Source of the DNA: Alphaproteobacteria bacterium
GTDB lineage: Bacteria > Pseudomonadota > Alphaproteobacteria > TMED109
Reading direction: 5' to 3'
DNA: 64,000 nt
NCBI GenBank assembly: GCA_022825705.1
Contig: JAJDWH010000041.1
Coordinates: forward strand, 62,001-126,000
Position 1 is the stretch's first letter; each line of letters opens with the position of its first letter. The notes beneath the pieces were generated by a model. That model worked only from the letters and a program-made list of their open reading frames with translations, ran no database searches and had not been told where the DNA came from. The position numbers and the translations under genes are program-made. Positions 9,190 to 17,134 of the stretch are shown piece after piece.

Positions 9190-10266
9190 TCAGGCCGACA
9201 TGTCAGCGGTTCTTCCCGATTCCCGGGCTTCCGCGATCGGCCGCAAGCCTTCGGCCTCGCGAATGGCGGCTTCAATGAGACCCGCCACGTCGGGATGTTC
9301 GCGAAGATAGACCTTCGCGTTCTCACGACCCTGACCGATCCGTTCGCTGTCATAGGAGTACCAGGACCCGGCTTTCTCGATCACGCTGTGCTTCACGCCG
9401 AGGTCCAGCATCTCGCCCAGTTTGGAAATGCCCTCCCCGTACATGATGTCGAATTCTACCGTCTTGAAGGGAGGGGCCATCTTGTTCTTGACGACGCGGA
9501 CACGCGTCTGATTGCCGACGACGTCTGCCCCGTTCTTGATCTGCCCGATCCTCCGGATGTCCAGGCGCACCGAGGCATAGAACTTCAGCGCGTTACCACC
9601 GGAGGTGGTCTCCGGACTGCCGTACATCACGCCCACCTTCATCCGGATCTGGTTGATGAAAATCACGATCGTCCGGGACTTGGAGATGGAGCCGGTCAGC
9701 TTGCGCAACGCCTGACTCATGAGCCGGGCCTGCAGACCGACATGGGTATCCCCCATCTCGCCCTCGAGTTCTGCACGCGGGACCAGGGCCGCCACGCTGT
9801 CGATCACCAGCACGTCGATCGCGCCTGACCGCACCAGGCTGTCCGCGATCTCCAGAGCCTGCTCCCCTGCGTCCGGCTGGGACAACAGCAGGTCCTCGAC
9901 GTTTACTCCGAGCCTCTGCGCGTACATGGGATCCAGCGCGTGTTCCGCGTCGACAAAGGCGCAGATACCCCCGGTTCTCTGTGCTTCGGCCACCGTATGC
10001 AGCGCGAGTGTGGTCTTTCCCGAGCTCTCGGGACCATAGATTTCGATGACCCTGCCGCGCGGAAGACCGCCGATGCCCAGCGCCACGTCGAGGCCAACCG
10101 AACCCGTGGAGACCGCCTCCACCTCGATCGCACGGTCCGTTCCCAGGCGCATGATCGAACCGGCGCCGAAATTCCGTTCAATGTCTTTCAGTGCGGCATC
10201 AAGATTGCGTTGCCGATCGTCGGTAGGGGTGTTCACATCGATCACCTTGAGGTGGTTTGCGGCCAT
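9190..10266 (-). CDS. recA: Recombinase RecA
   Basis: A DNA-dependent ATPase for strand exchange and SOS induction. The 358-residue product contains Walker [14 protein letters not shown], Walker [16 protein letters not shown], the L2-region [20 protein letters not shown] and the typical N-terminal helix [25 protein letters not shown] 10266 starts the family-like N-terminus; the frame stays open to 10500 but the extra part has no RecA character. No alphaproteobacterial LexA box (GTTC-N7-GTTC) was found upstream by eye. It is convergent with bioY. Confidence 0.97.
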   Translation of the reverse strand: MAANHLKVIDVNTPTDDRQRNLDAALKDIERNFGAGSIMRLGTDRAIEVEAVSTGSVGLDVALGIGGLPRGRVIEIYGPESSGKTTLALHTVAEAQRTGGICAFVDAEHALDPMYAQRLGVNVEDLLLSQPDAGEQALEIADSLVRSGAIDVLVIDSVAALVPRAELEGEMGDTHVGLQARLMSQALRKLTGSISKSRTIVIFINQIRMKVGVMYGSPETTSGGNALKFYASVRLDIRRIGQIKNGADVVGNQTRVRVVKNKMAPPFKTVEFDIMYGEGISKLGEMLDLGVKHSVIEKAGSWYSYDSERIGQGRENAKVYLREHPDVAGLIEAAIREAEGLRPIAEARESGRTADMSA

Positions 10267-10682
10267 TCTAGTCGTCCTTCGTCTCGACACGAGACTCACT
10301 GAGAGCCAGCTTCGTGTTTTCTGAATGTGAGAATACAATGGAAACATGAAGGCATCAACAGGGGAAAAATTGCAGTCCCATTGCCGGAATGTCCGGCCCG
10401 CGTGCAACGACGCTGCGACTGACCCAAGCGGCCGCACGTCGCAAAGTTCGGGCGCTCGAAATCGACAGCGATGTTCGCGGTTCTTCCACGTCCCGCCCAC
10501 CTGATTGCCGACTGCGACCGCCGAGGACGAACCGGGTTTCGCCGGGTTGCACCAGGAGGTCGCGAGGACGGGAGGAATTGATCGAGGCTTCCGGGCTGTG
10601 TATCGCTGTGCCGGCCGGCCGGTTGCCGGCTATCCGGGCTCAAAGTCCCGGAACCGGGAGCGGACACGAGCGGGTTCTGACG
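10267..10682. other. Divergent intergenic region recA / alpha-beta hydrolase
   Basis: It holds the candidate recA promoter (10330-10358). Apart from a continuous upstream extension of the hydrolase frame, which shows no family similarity, I see nothing else in the remaining bases. Confidence 0.5.
10330..10358 (-). promoter_or_regulatory. Candidate sigma70 promoter of recA
   Basis: On the minus strand TTGATG (10358-10353) and TATTCT (10335-10330) are separated by exactly 17 bp. Transcription would begin near 10323, leaving a leader of about 57 nt before the recA ATG. The local sequence is AT-richer than the flanks. Confidence 0.5.
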
Positions 10683-11564
10683 GTGGGCCATCCCCTGCAG
10701 CACCGGACGGCTGCACTGAAGCACGTCGCGATGCACTACGTCGCCGCTGCAGGTGCCGGCGAGACGGTCGTGCTGCTGCACGGTTGGCCGCAGACCTGGT
10801 ATGCGTGGCGGCTGGTCATACCGCACCTCGCCCGGGCAGGCTTTGCCGTGATCGCCCCTGACCTGCGTGGCCTCGGAGACACCTCCCGACCTGCCGACGG
10901 ATACGACAGCGGGTCAGTGGCCGGCGATGTGGTGGAATTGCTGCAGAGCCACCTTGAAATTCCGCGCTTTCACCTGGTCGGCCATGACTGGGGCGGCGCG
11001 ACGGCATTTGCCGTGGCTGCAGCGGCCCCGGCCGCCGTGCGGTCGCTTACGGTCGTCGACGTGACGGTGCCCGGCCTCGGGCCGGACCTGTCGCAGGGCG
11101 GGCGTCGGTGGCACCACGCATTTCACATGACCCCGGATCTGCCGGAGGCGCTCACCGAGGGTCGCGAGCGCGTGTATCTCAGCTGGTTCTATCGCGCGTT
11201 TTCGCATCGGGCGGACGCCATCGACACGGCAGCGGTTGATGAATACCTGCGGAGCTACGGTCGTCCCGGCGCGCTCGGCGCGAGCTTCGCCTACTACCGC
11301 AGCATCCCCGACACCGTCGCCGCCAACCAGGCGCTGGCGAAGGGCGGATTTCGTCTCGCGATGCCGGTGCTTGCGGTGGGCGGCAGGTGCACGGTGGCCC
11401 GTGGCCGCGCCCGGGAACCGGCGATGTCGCTGCGGACGATTGCGGACGACGTGACGGAGGCGGTGATCGCCGATTCCGGCCATTTCGTGCCGGAAGAGCA
11501 GCCTGCGGCCTTCGCGGACGTCTTGCTTTCCTTCCTGGTCGGGCTCCGCGGCGCCGGCCCGTGA
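10683..11564 (+). CDS. Alpha/beta hydrolase, epoxide hydrolase/haloacetate dehalogenase type
   Basis: About 293 residues, starting at GTG 10683 (start uncertain; the frame opens from 10389). The fold signatures are HGWPQTWYAW (oxyanion-hole loop), APDLRGLGDTSRP, and the nucleophile elbow GHDWGGATAF. An Asp in this place (DWGG), not Ser, is typical of epoxide hydrolases and haloalkane/fluoroacetate dehalogenases. The catalytic His is in DSGHFVPEEQP near the C-terminus. It is convergent with a haloacid dehalogenase gene. Substrate unknown. Confidence 0.8.
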   Translation: MGHPLQHRTAALKHVAMHYVAAAGAGETVVLLHGWPQTWYAWRLVIPHLARAGFAVIAPDLRGLGDTSRPADGYDSGSVAGDVVELLQSHLEIPRFHLVGHDWGGATAFAVAAAAPAAVRSLTVVDVTVPGLGPDLSQGGRRWHHAFHMTPDLPEALTEGRERVYLSWFYRAFSHRADAIDTAAVDEYLRSYGRPGALGASFAYYRSIPDTVAANQALAKGGFRLAMPVLAVGGRCTVARGRAREPAMSLRTIADDVTEAVIADSGHFVPEEQPAAFADVLLSFLVGLRGAGP

Positions 11565-11655
11565 GCCGGCCGATGGTCCCGTCGCGGGTCCCCGGTGTCC
11601 TCCTGCGCCTATCTCCCCACGGGCGGCGCCGGCAACCGTGCCTCGAGGGTTCCGG

Positions 11656-12384
11656 TCAACAGCCGAGCTGAGCGGCCAGATCGAGGAAGTCGCTCGCCGC
11701 GACGTCCCAAGCCTCGTCCGGTTCCAGGTCCAACGTCTGTTGCGGTCCGTACTCGGCGGGTCGCGCGACGAAGGCGGTGCGCATGCCGCGCCCGCGCGCG
11801 GCGCGCAAGTCGTCATTGTGGGCCGCGACCATCATGGTTTCCTGCGGACGGAGTCCGAGCATCCTGATCGTGGTGTCGTAGACCTCGGCGCACGGTTTGT
11901 ACTGATGGGCCATTTCAGCACCCAGAGGTGCATCCCATGGCAGCCCGGCGTGACGCGCCATGTTGACGATCAGCGCGACGTGGCCGTTCGAGAGCGCGGC
12001 AAGCAGGAATCGCTCGCGAAGTCGGCGCATGCCCTCGCCCGCATCGGGCCAGCCGTCCAGCCGGTGCCACACCCGATTGAGGTGGCGGCGCTCTTCCTCG
12101 TTCAGACCGGAGAGTCCGAAGCGGGGCAACAAGCCGTCGAGAATCTCTCGGTGCAGGACGTCAAGGTGGACGTACTCGCGCACGTTCTCTCGCACCGGCG
12201 CCATCGCCGGCTGGTAGCCGGCACGCCAGGCGTCGGCAAATCCCTCGCAATCGACCTGGAGGCCTTTCGTGGCGCTCAGGGCCTCGCATTCGCGGATCAC
12301 CGACCCGCGCCAGTCAACCACGGTACCGAATACGTCGAAACACAGTGCCTTGACTGCAGCTGGGGAGTCATTGCGATCATTCAT
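11656..12384 (-). CDS. HAD-superfamily (S)-2-haloacid dehalogenase, type II-like
   Basis: The 242-residue product has the HAD motifs: I, FDVFGTVVDWR with nucleophilic Asp (residue 17); II, LSNGH; III, Lys in HQYKPCAEVY; IV, AAHNDDLRAA. FGTVVDWR and SNG are typical of L-2-haloacid dehalogenases, which hydrolyse 2-haloacids to hydroxyacids by an Asp-ester mechanism. The start is ATG 12384. Its convergent neighbour is a hydrolase of a family that includes haloacetate dehalogenases, but actual dehalogenation is inferred, since many homologues act on other substrates. Confidence 0.82.
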   Translation of the reverse strand: MNDRNDSPAAVKALCFDVFGTVVDWRGSVIRECEALSATKGLQVDCEGFADAWRAGYQPAMAPVRENVREYVHLDVLHREILDGLLPRFGLSGLNEEERRHLNRVWHRLDGWPDAGEGMRRLRERFLLAALSNGHVALIVNMARHAGLPWDAPLGAEMAHQYKPCAEVYDTTIRMLGLRPQETMMVAAHNDDLRAARGRGMRTAFVARPAEYGPQQTLDLEPDEAWDVAASDFLDLAAQLGC

Positions 12385-13013
12385 TGGTTCATCTCCGGCA
12401 CGTGGCGGGCCCGGACGCTACAGCACCGGCGTCGAGGCTGCGCGCTTTCGTCGCGGTGCCGCGCGGATGGGGCCGACGTTTGCGGGCATCGGTCCGGTCA
12501 CCGGTTCGGGGGTTCGGTCGACCCCGGCAGGGCGCGGCATTGCCGAATATCCGCTTGCCCGCCGGTAACCGCCGCAATGACGTCCGGTTGGAGGCGTTGC
12601 AGTAGTATCGCGACGCGCCGGCAGCGGGCCTCTGTAGCGGCAGACCCGTTGCGGCTTGGTGGCCGCGGTCGTCGAAGCCTGCGAGTGCAAGCTCGGTTGG
12701 TGCGGCGACAGTGATGATCCTGGTTGCCCTGACGGCGCCGGTGGGAACGTTCGGGTGGTGTTCCGCTCCCGGTTGACGGGAGGTCCCGACGACCGGTTGG
12801 CGCCGCCGTTCCGCGTGTATCAGGGGTGACCAGCCTGCGCGCAGAATGCAGCAACCCGTTTGCTGCGAGCAGCGGGAGGCGTGGGATTGTCAGCTGCCTG
12901 TCGACTAAGATGACGGCCCAGTTTGGCTTTTCTTTCTGCGATGGGATGCGCCAGGGGAAGGAACGTCGGTTTCTCGACTGTCCCGGCGGCAGGACTTGGA
13001 AGAAAGCCGCACC
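12385..13013. other. 629-bp intergenic region without a recognisable gene
   Basis: It lies between the divergent dehalogenase and chorismate mutase genes. Open frames here have no motif or family resemblance. It should carry promoters for both neighbours; TAAGAT at about 12905-12910 is a possible -10 element, but no well-spaced -35 accompanies it. No leader peptide rich in Phe or Tyr codons was found. Confidence 0.5.
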
Positions 13014-13847
13014 ATGAAACACGGAACTGCCTACGATGCGCCGCCGGTGTGTAACAACAGCGGGAGCCCCCGGGCGATGAGCGGTGAGATGCGACTCGAC
13101 GACTTGCGTGTTGAAATCGACGACGTGGACGATCGCATCCACGACCTGCTGATGCGTCGGGCAGAGATCGCGTCCATGGTCGGGGAGTCCAAGCGGAAGC
13201 AGGCCGGGGACGGGCCGCCGCGGCTGTTTCGGCCGGCCCGGGAAGCCCGGGTGCTTCGCCGGCTGCTTGCCCGGCATCGCGGCCCGCTGCCTCGGGCCGT
13301 GTTGCAGGATGTCTGGCGCGCGATCATCGCCGGCAACCTCCTGCTGCAGGGGAACATGGTGGTAGCCGCGACGCCCGGCCCCCATGTGCGCCTCGCCCGC
13401 GATCACTTCGGATCATGCGTCGACATTCGGGAAACGCCAGCTGCGGAGGAGGCACTGGCCGCCGTCGTTCAGCACCAGGCCGCGGTAGCCGTGCTGCCGT
13501 TTCCGGGTCAACCCGCCGATCACGACCCCGCCTGGTGGCCAACGATGTTGCAGTATCCAAATCTCCACATTGTCGGGCAGATCCCGGTGCTTCGATCGCC
13601 ATCTGCCCCGACCGCCGCTCTCGTCGCCGAACAGGCCCCGGAGGCATCCGACGCGGACGTGACGCTGATAATCACATCCGCGGCGACGGTTCCCGTGGGC
13701 GCCAATGCCCCCAGCGTGCTGGCCACAGCCGCCGGCAGCACCGGCACGCTCCGCCTGCTCGCGCTCGAAGGCCACGTACCGGAGCCGCCGGAATGGGCTG
13801 GGCCGGGCGCACGGGTTGCCGGCATCGTGGCGGCCGGTGCGACATGA
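13014..13847 (+). CDS. Chorismate mutase (AroQ) fused to an uncharacterised C-terminal domain
   Basis: Chorismate mutase converts chorismate to prephenate for Phe and Tyr synthesis. With ATG 13014 (preceded by GGAAGAAAG) the protein has 277 residues; ATG 13077 is an alternative. The AroQ helix-bundle region is about residues 24-110 (RLDDLRVEIDDVDDRIHDLL, then RAEIASMVGESKRK and the C-terminal LPRAVLQDVWRAII). The remaining 165 residues are not a normal dehydratase: they resemble a decayed periplasmic-binding-like/PDT fold and lack a TRF motif. The stop overlaps tyrA, so the two are translationally coupled. Confidence 0.82.
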   Translation: MKHGTAYDAPPVCNNSGSPRAMSGEMRLDDLRVEIDDVDDRIHDLLMRRAEIASMVGESKRKQAGDGPPRLFRPAREARVLRRLLARHRGPLPRAVLQDVWRAIIAGNLLLQGNMVVAATPGPHVRLARDHFGSCVDIRETPAAEEALAAVVQHQAAVAVLPFPGQPADHDPAWWPTMLQYPNLHIVGQIPVLRSPSAPTAALVAEQAPEASDADVTLIITSAATVPVGANAPSVLATAAGSTGTLRLLALEGHVPEPPEWAGPGARVAGIVAAGAT

Positions 13848-14734
13848 GCCGGCCTGAACCACTGTTCTCGCGGGTCGCCTACATCGGCTGCGGACTGATC
13901 AACAGCTCGCTGGCCAGGGCCCTGGCTGCAAGCGGCGTGGCGGGACACCAGGTGGCGTTCGCACGCACCCGGGCGACGCGGGACCGCGTGCGCGAACTCG
14001 GGATCGTGGACACGGTGGCCGACGCGCCGGACGCGGCTGTCGAGGGTGCTGACCTCGTCGTGATCGGCACGCCGGTGTCAGCGTACGGCGAGGTCGCCGC
14101 CGCGATCGCGCCGGGGCTCCGGCCCGGTGCGGTGGTCACCGATGTCGGGTCGGTAAAGACGTCGGTGATCCGGGTAGTGGAGCCGCACCTTCCGGACGGG
14201 GTCCACTTCGTGCCGGGCCATCCCATTGCCGGGACCGAGAAGTCCGGGCCGGACGCGGGATTCGCGGAACTCTTCCACAGCCGGTGGTGCGTCCTGACGC
14301 CGACCCCCGAGACGGACGGTGCGGCAGTCGCAAAGGTGCGGCGCATGTGGGAAGCCGTCGGCATGCAGGTGGACGAGATGGACCCCGAGCACCATGACCG
14401 GGTCCTCGCGATCACGTCGCACGTGCCGCACCTGATCGCCTTCTCGATCGTGGGGACGGTCACCCTCCTGGAGGAGCACCTCCAGGCCGAGGTCATGAAG
14501 TACGCGGCGGGCGGCTTCCGCGACTTCACGCGGATCGCGGCCAGCGATCCGCAGATGTGGCGCGACATCTTTCTCAGTAACAAGGACGCCGTGCTGGAAA
14601 TGGTCGCGCGGGCGACCGAGGATCTCGCGAGTCTGCAGCGGCTCATCCGTCACGAGGACGGCGACGCACTCATCCAGCTGATCACCCGGACCCGCGAAAT
14701 TCGCCAGGGTGTGATCGCCTTCGAACAGGATTAG
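13844..14734 (+). CDS. tyrA: Prephenate/arogenate dehydrogenase
   Basis: Oxidatively decarboxylates prephenate (or arogenate) toward tyrosine. The 296-residue protein has the NAD-binding motif IGCGLINSSLARAL near residues 11-24, VVIGTPVSAYGE, DVGSVKTSVI and the conserved substrate-site region FVPGHPIAGTEKSGPDAG, plus ITSHVPHLIAFSIV. It starts at ATG 13844, overlapping the chorismate mutase stop (ATGA), so both early enzymes of the Tyr branch are made together. No ACT domain is present. The 3' end overlaps the end of the convergent DUF2125 gene by about 50 bp. Confidence 0.93.
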   Translation: MSRPEPLFSRVAYIGCGLINSSLARALAASGVAGHQVAFARTRATRDRVRELGIVDTVADAPDAAVEGADLVVIGTPVSAYGEVAAAIAPGLRPGAVVTDVGSVKTSVIRVVEPHLPDGVHFVPGHPIAGTEKSGPDAGFAELFHSRWCVLTPTPETDGAAVAKVRRMWEAVGMQVDEMDPEHHDRVLAITSHVPHLIAFSIVGTVTLLEEHLQAEVMKYAAGGFRDFTRIAASDPQMWRDIFLSNKDAVLEMVARATEDLASLQRLIRHEDGDALIQLITRTREIRQGVIAFEQD

Positions 14735-15704
14735 GCGCGGGCACCGGGACCAGGGGCGGAATCTCCAGGAGCGGCACGCCCGCCACGGCCAGCGCGCCGT
14801 CCTGCACGGTGACCGGAATCGAGGTTTCCGCCGTGTGGCGCCCGGCTTCGACCGTCGCCGCCTCCGCGGCGCGGGCGGCGGCGGACGGTGTCCATCCCTG
14901 GTCCTCGAGAAATCGGATCGCGGCCGGGAAGTTTCCGGTTCGCAGCGTGAATGCGCCAAGTGGCCGGCCCGCGCCGTCGAGCGTAACCGTCCCCTGTGCG
15001 TCGCCCTGGAGCGGACCCCAGGCGAACGTGAACCGGGAAATCTCGAGGATCCCGCCGGCCAGCGCCCAGCCCGCCGGATCAGCCAGCGCCCGAAGGCCGG
15101 GCACGGGCGCGAGCGTGCCCTCGAGCAGCGCATACTCGATCGTCGGCCGGGTCGCGGCGCCGTGGTCCACGGAGCGACCGCCCTCCAGCTTGCCCGCGGT
15201 CTCGAAATCGCCACCGGTGCGGCGGGCGTGCAGCTCCATTCGGTCCAACGACCAGTGCGGTGCCGAAAGGCCGGTCGCCTCGATCGAGATTCGCTCCAGG
15301 GCGCCGTCCCGACCGTGGACCAGGCTGGCGCGAAAGACATCCGAAGCCAGCGCCATGCCGCCCGGCTCGCCGCCCCACCGGTGGGCGGTGCCCGCCAGCA
15401 CCACCAGGTGCCGCAGGTTCCAGGGTTGCGCAAAGACCTGAACCCGTTCCGGCGCCCAGCGCCAGTCGCGGCCTGCCGCGACCGGTCCTTGCAGGGCCAG
15501 CTCCACCCGGTAGGGGAAGCCACCGACCTCGGCCGTGCCGGGATCCACGACGATGCCCGCTTCCGCGCATGCAGCAACCACGAGCGGGACGCGCGCCCTC
15601 ACCGCGTCCGCGACGGCGTGCCACCACAGCGTGTAGCCGCCTGCGGCCAGGAGCAGGCCGGCCGCCGGCAGCAGGATGCGGAGCCTGGCTAACAGCGCCG
15701 GCAT
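14682..15704 (-). CDS. DUF2125 domain-containing protein
   Basis: A 340-residue protein with an N-terminal membrane anchor or uncleaved signal (about residues 8-25) and a long beta-rich extracytoplasmic region. The pattern GGFPYRVELALQGP and repeated strand-turn elements fit the DUF2125 family, which is found mainly in Alphaproteobacteria; its function is unknown. Its end overlaps the tyrA 3' end in antisense. It is in the same direction as the epimerase gene and begins about 15 bp after it. Confidence 0.72.
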   Translation of the reverse strand: MPALLARLRILLPAAGLLLAAGGYTLWWHAVADAVRARVPLVVAACAEAGIVVDPGTAEVGGFPYRVELALQGPVAAGRDWRWAPERVQVFAQPWNLRHLVVLAGTAHRWGGEPGGMALASDVFRASLVHGRDGALERISIEATGLSAPHWSLDRMELHARRTGGDFETAGKLEGGRSVDHGAATRPTIEYALLEGTLAPVPGLRALADPAGWALAGGILEISRFTFAWGPLQGDAQGTVTLDGAGRPLGAFTLRTGNFPAAIRFLEDQGWTPSAAARAAEAATVEAGRHTAETSIPVTVQDGALAVAGVPLLEIPPLVPVPAPNPVRRRSHPGEFRGSG

Positions 15705-15719
15705 GCCGCCCGGCCCTGC

Positions 15720-16703
15720 TCAGCCGTCGACGTAGTCCCCGATATACGTCTGGATGATCTCGTCCACGTTGCGGTCCTTGGGAAGACCGAGCCGCGCGGA
15801 ACGGCGGTTGTCCGTGTCCCGCGGCCAGCCGGACGTGACCTTGGCGACCAGCGGGTCGGCGTCGATCGTGACCTTGCCCAGCGATCGGTCGCCCGCCACC
15901 CGGTGCAGGGCGTCGAGCATTTCCGTCACGCTCGCCGAGAGGCCCGGCACGTTGACGGTGCGATCCGGCCCGATCTCGTCACCATCCAGCTCGGCCATCC
16001 GGATCAGACACCCGACGCAGGTCTCGTATCCGATCATCGGCATGCTGGTCTCGGCCGACACCGGGCACACGTAGTCGATTCCCGCGAGCGGCTCGCGGAT
16101 GACCGCGCTCGCGTAGCTGGACAGCGCCATGTTGGGCTTGCCCGCTCGAACGATCACGGTCGCGAGTCGGGCGGCCCGGGCGTCGACAAACCCTTTTCGT
16201 GCGTAGTCGTTGACCAGAAGCTCGCCGATCGACTTGCTGACGCCGTAGGTGGTCTGTGGGCTCTGCTTGGTGAAGTCGCCCACGGGCTCGCGGACGTAGT
16301 CGCCGCCGAAGGCACCCATGGTCGACGTGAAGACCAGACGCGGCGCCGACCCGACAGCCCGCGCCGCCTCCAGGACGTTGCGGGTTCCCTCGACGTTGAC
16401 CTGCCAGGCCCCGTCGAAGTCTTCCTCGCAGCCGCCGCTGACCATGGCGCCGAGGTGAAAGATGGCGATGTCAGGCCGGTCGATGGCGCCGGCCACCGAC
16501 GCGGGGTCCGCCAGGTCGCCCTTGACGACCGTCGCGTCGGGGGCTTCCCGCACCGGTCCCTCGGGCGCCACCGCATCGAACAGCACGATTTCTTCGATGG
16601 ACTGGCGGGTGCCGTCGGGTCCGGCGAGCTCTCCGCGGGCGGCGAGCGCCCGGGCGAGGCGACGGCCGACGAAGCCGGTGCCGCCCGTGATCACGACCTT
16701 CAT
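15720..16703 (-). CDS. denD: NAD-dependent epimerase/dehydrogenase, D-erythronate dehydrogenase-like
   Basis: The 327-residue protein is an extended SDR: TGGTGFVGRRLA at residues 6-17 binds NAD, KGDLADP and FHLGAMVSGG follow, and the catalytic set is in FTSTMGAFGG with TYGVSKSIGE (Tyr-x3-Lys). Overall features match the DenD group that oxidises D-erythronate in tetronate catabolism. The rest of that pathway (OtnK, OtnC) is not in the window, so substrate is inferred. The ATG at 16703 follows AGGAGATC. A dyad at 16722-16743 upstream may be its operator. Confidence 0.75.
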   Translation of the reverse strand: MKVVITGGTGFVGRRLARALAARGELAGPDGTRQSIEEIVLFDAVAPEGPVREAPDATVVKGDLADPASVAGAIDRPDIAIFHLGAMVSGGCEEDFDGAWQVNVEGTRNVLEAARAVGSAPRLVFTSTMGAFGGDYVREPVGDFTKQSPQTTYGVSKSIGELLVNDYARKGFVDARAARLATVIVRAGKPNMALSSYASAVIREPLAGIDYVCPVSAETSMPMIGYETCVGCLIRMAELDGDEIGPDRTVNVPGLSASVTEMLDALHRVAGDRSLGKVTIDADPLVAKVTSGWPRDTDNRRSARLGLPKDRNVDEIIQTYIGDYVDG

Positions 16704-16721
16704 GGATGATCTCCTGACATT

Positions 16722-16743
16722 GTCTGTGGTCGATTGTACAGAC
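16722..16743. promoter_or_regulatory. Inverted repeat, candidate operator between denD and yciI
   Basis: GTCTGT (16722-16727) and ACAGAC (16738-16743) form a perfect 6-bp dyad with a 10-bp spacer. It overlaps a minus-strand TACAAT (16738-16733) that could be the -10 of denD and lies just before TATAGA (16747-16752) toward yciI. GntR-type repressors often use such sites; the regulator is not in the window. Confidence 0.4.
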
Positions 16744-16784
16744 GCCTATAGAATTGCCGGTATCGCCGCCCCCGGAGATCACCA

Positions 16785-17096
16785 ATGCGTTACCTCGTGC
16801 TCGCCTGGGACGGGGACGATCCCGATGCACCCGCCCGCCGCCAGAAGGCGCGTGCCGCGCACATTGCGTGCGCCTCGCGTCTGCAGGCCGAAGGCCACCT
16901 CCTTGTCGGCGGCGCCCTGCTCGACGACGACGGCAACATGATCGGCACGGCGGCGATCGCCGATTTCGCAACCCGCGATGAGCTCGACCAATGGATCGCG
17001 ACCGACCCCTACACGACCGAGGGTGTCTGGAAGAAGGTGTCGGTGACGCCCTACCGGGTCGCCGAGCACTACACGCACCTGTATCAGCCCGACTGA
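16785..17096 (+). CDS. YciI family protein
   Basis: A 103-residue protein with the ferredoxin-like YciI fold: MRYLVLAWDG at the start, the conserved AHIACASRLQAEGHLLVGGALL segment and DFATRDELDQWIATDPYTTEGVWKKVSVTPY near the C-terminus (Asp-Pro motif). Members are small cytoplasmic enzymes or accessory proteins of mostly unknown reaction. It is divergent from denD and starts 39 bp before the helicase gene, perhaps as an operon. Confidence 0.85.
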   Translation: MRYLVLAWDGDDPDAPARRQKARAAHIACASRLQAEGHLLVGGALLDDDGNMIGTAAIADFATRDELDQWIATDPYTTEGVWKKVSVTPYRVAEHYTHLYQPD

Positions 17097-17134
17097 GGCC
17101 GGCCCGGTCGGTCCACGCGACCAGGCGACGCGGG

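Noticed and set aside
10267..10400. LexA box upstream of recA
   Set aside because: Neither GTTC-N7-GTTC nor a Gram-positive-type site was found; only a sigma70-like promoter is supported.
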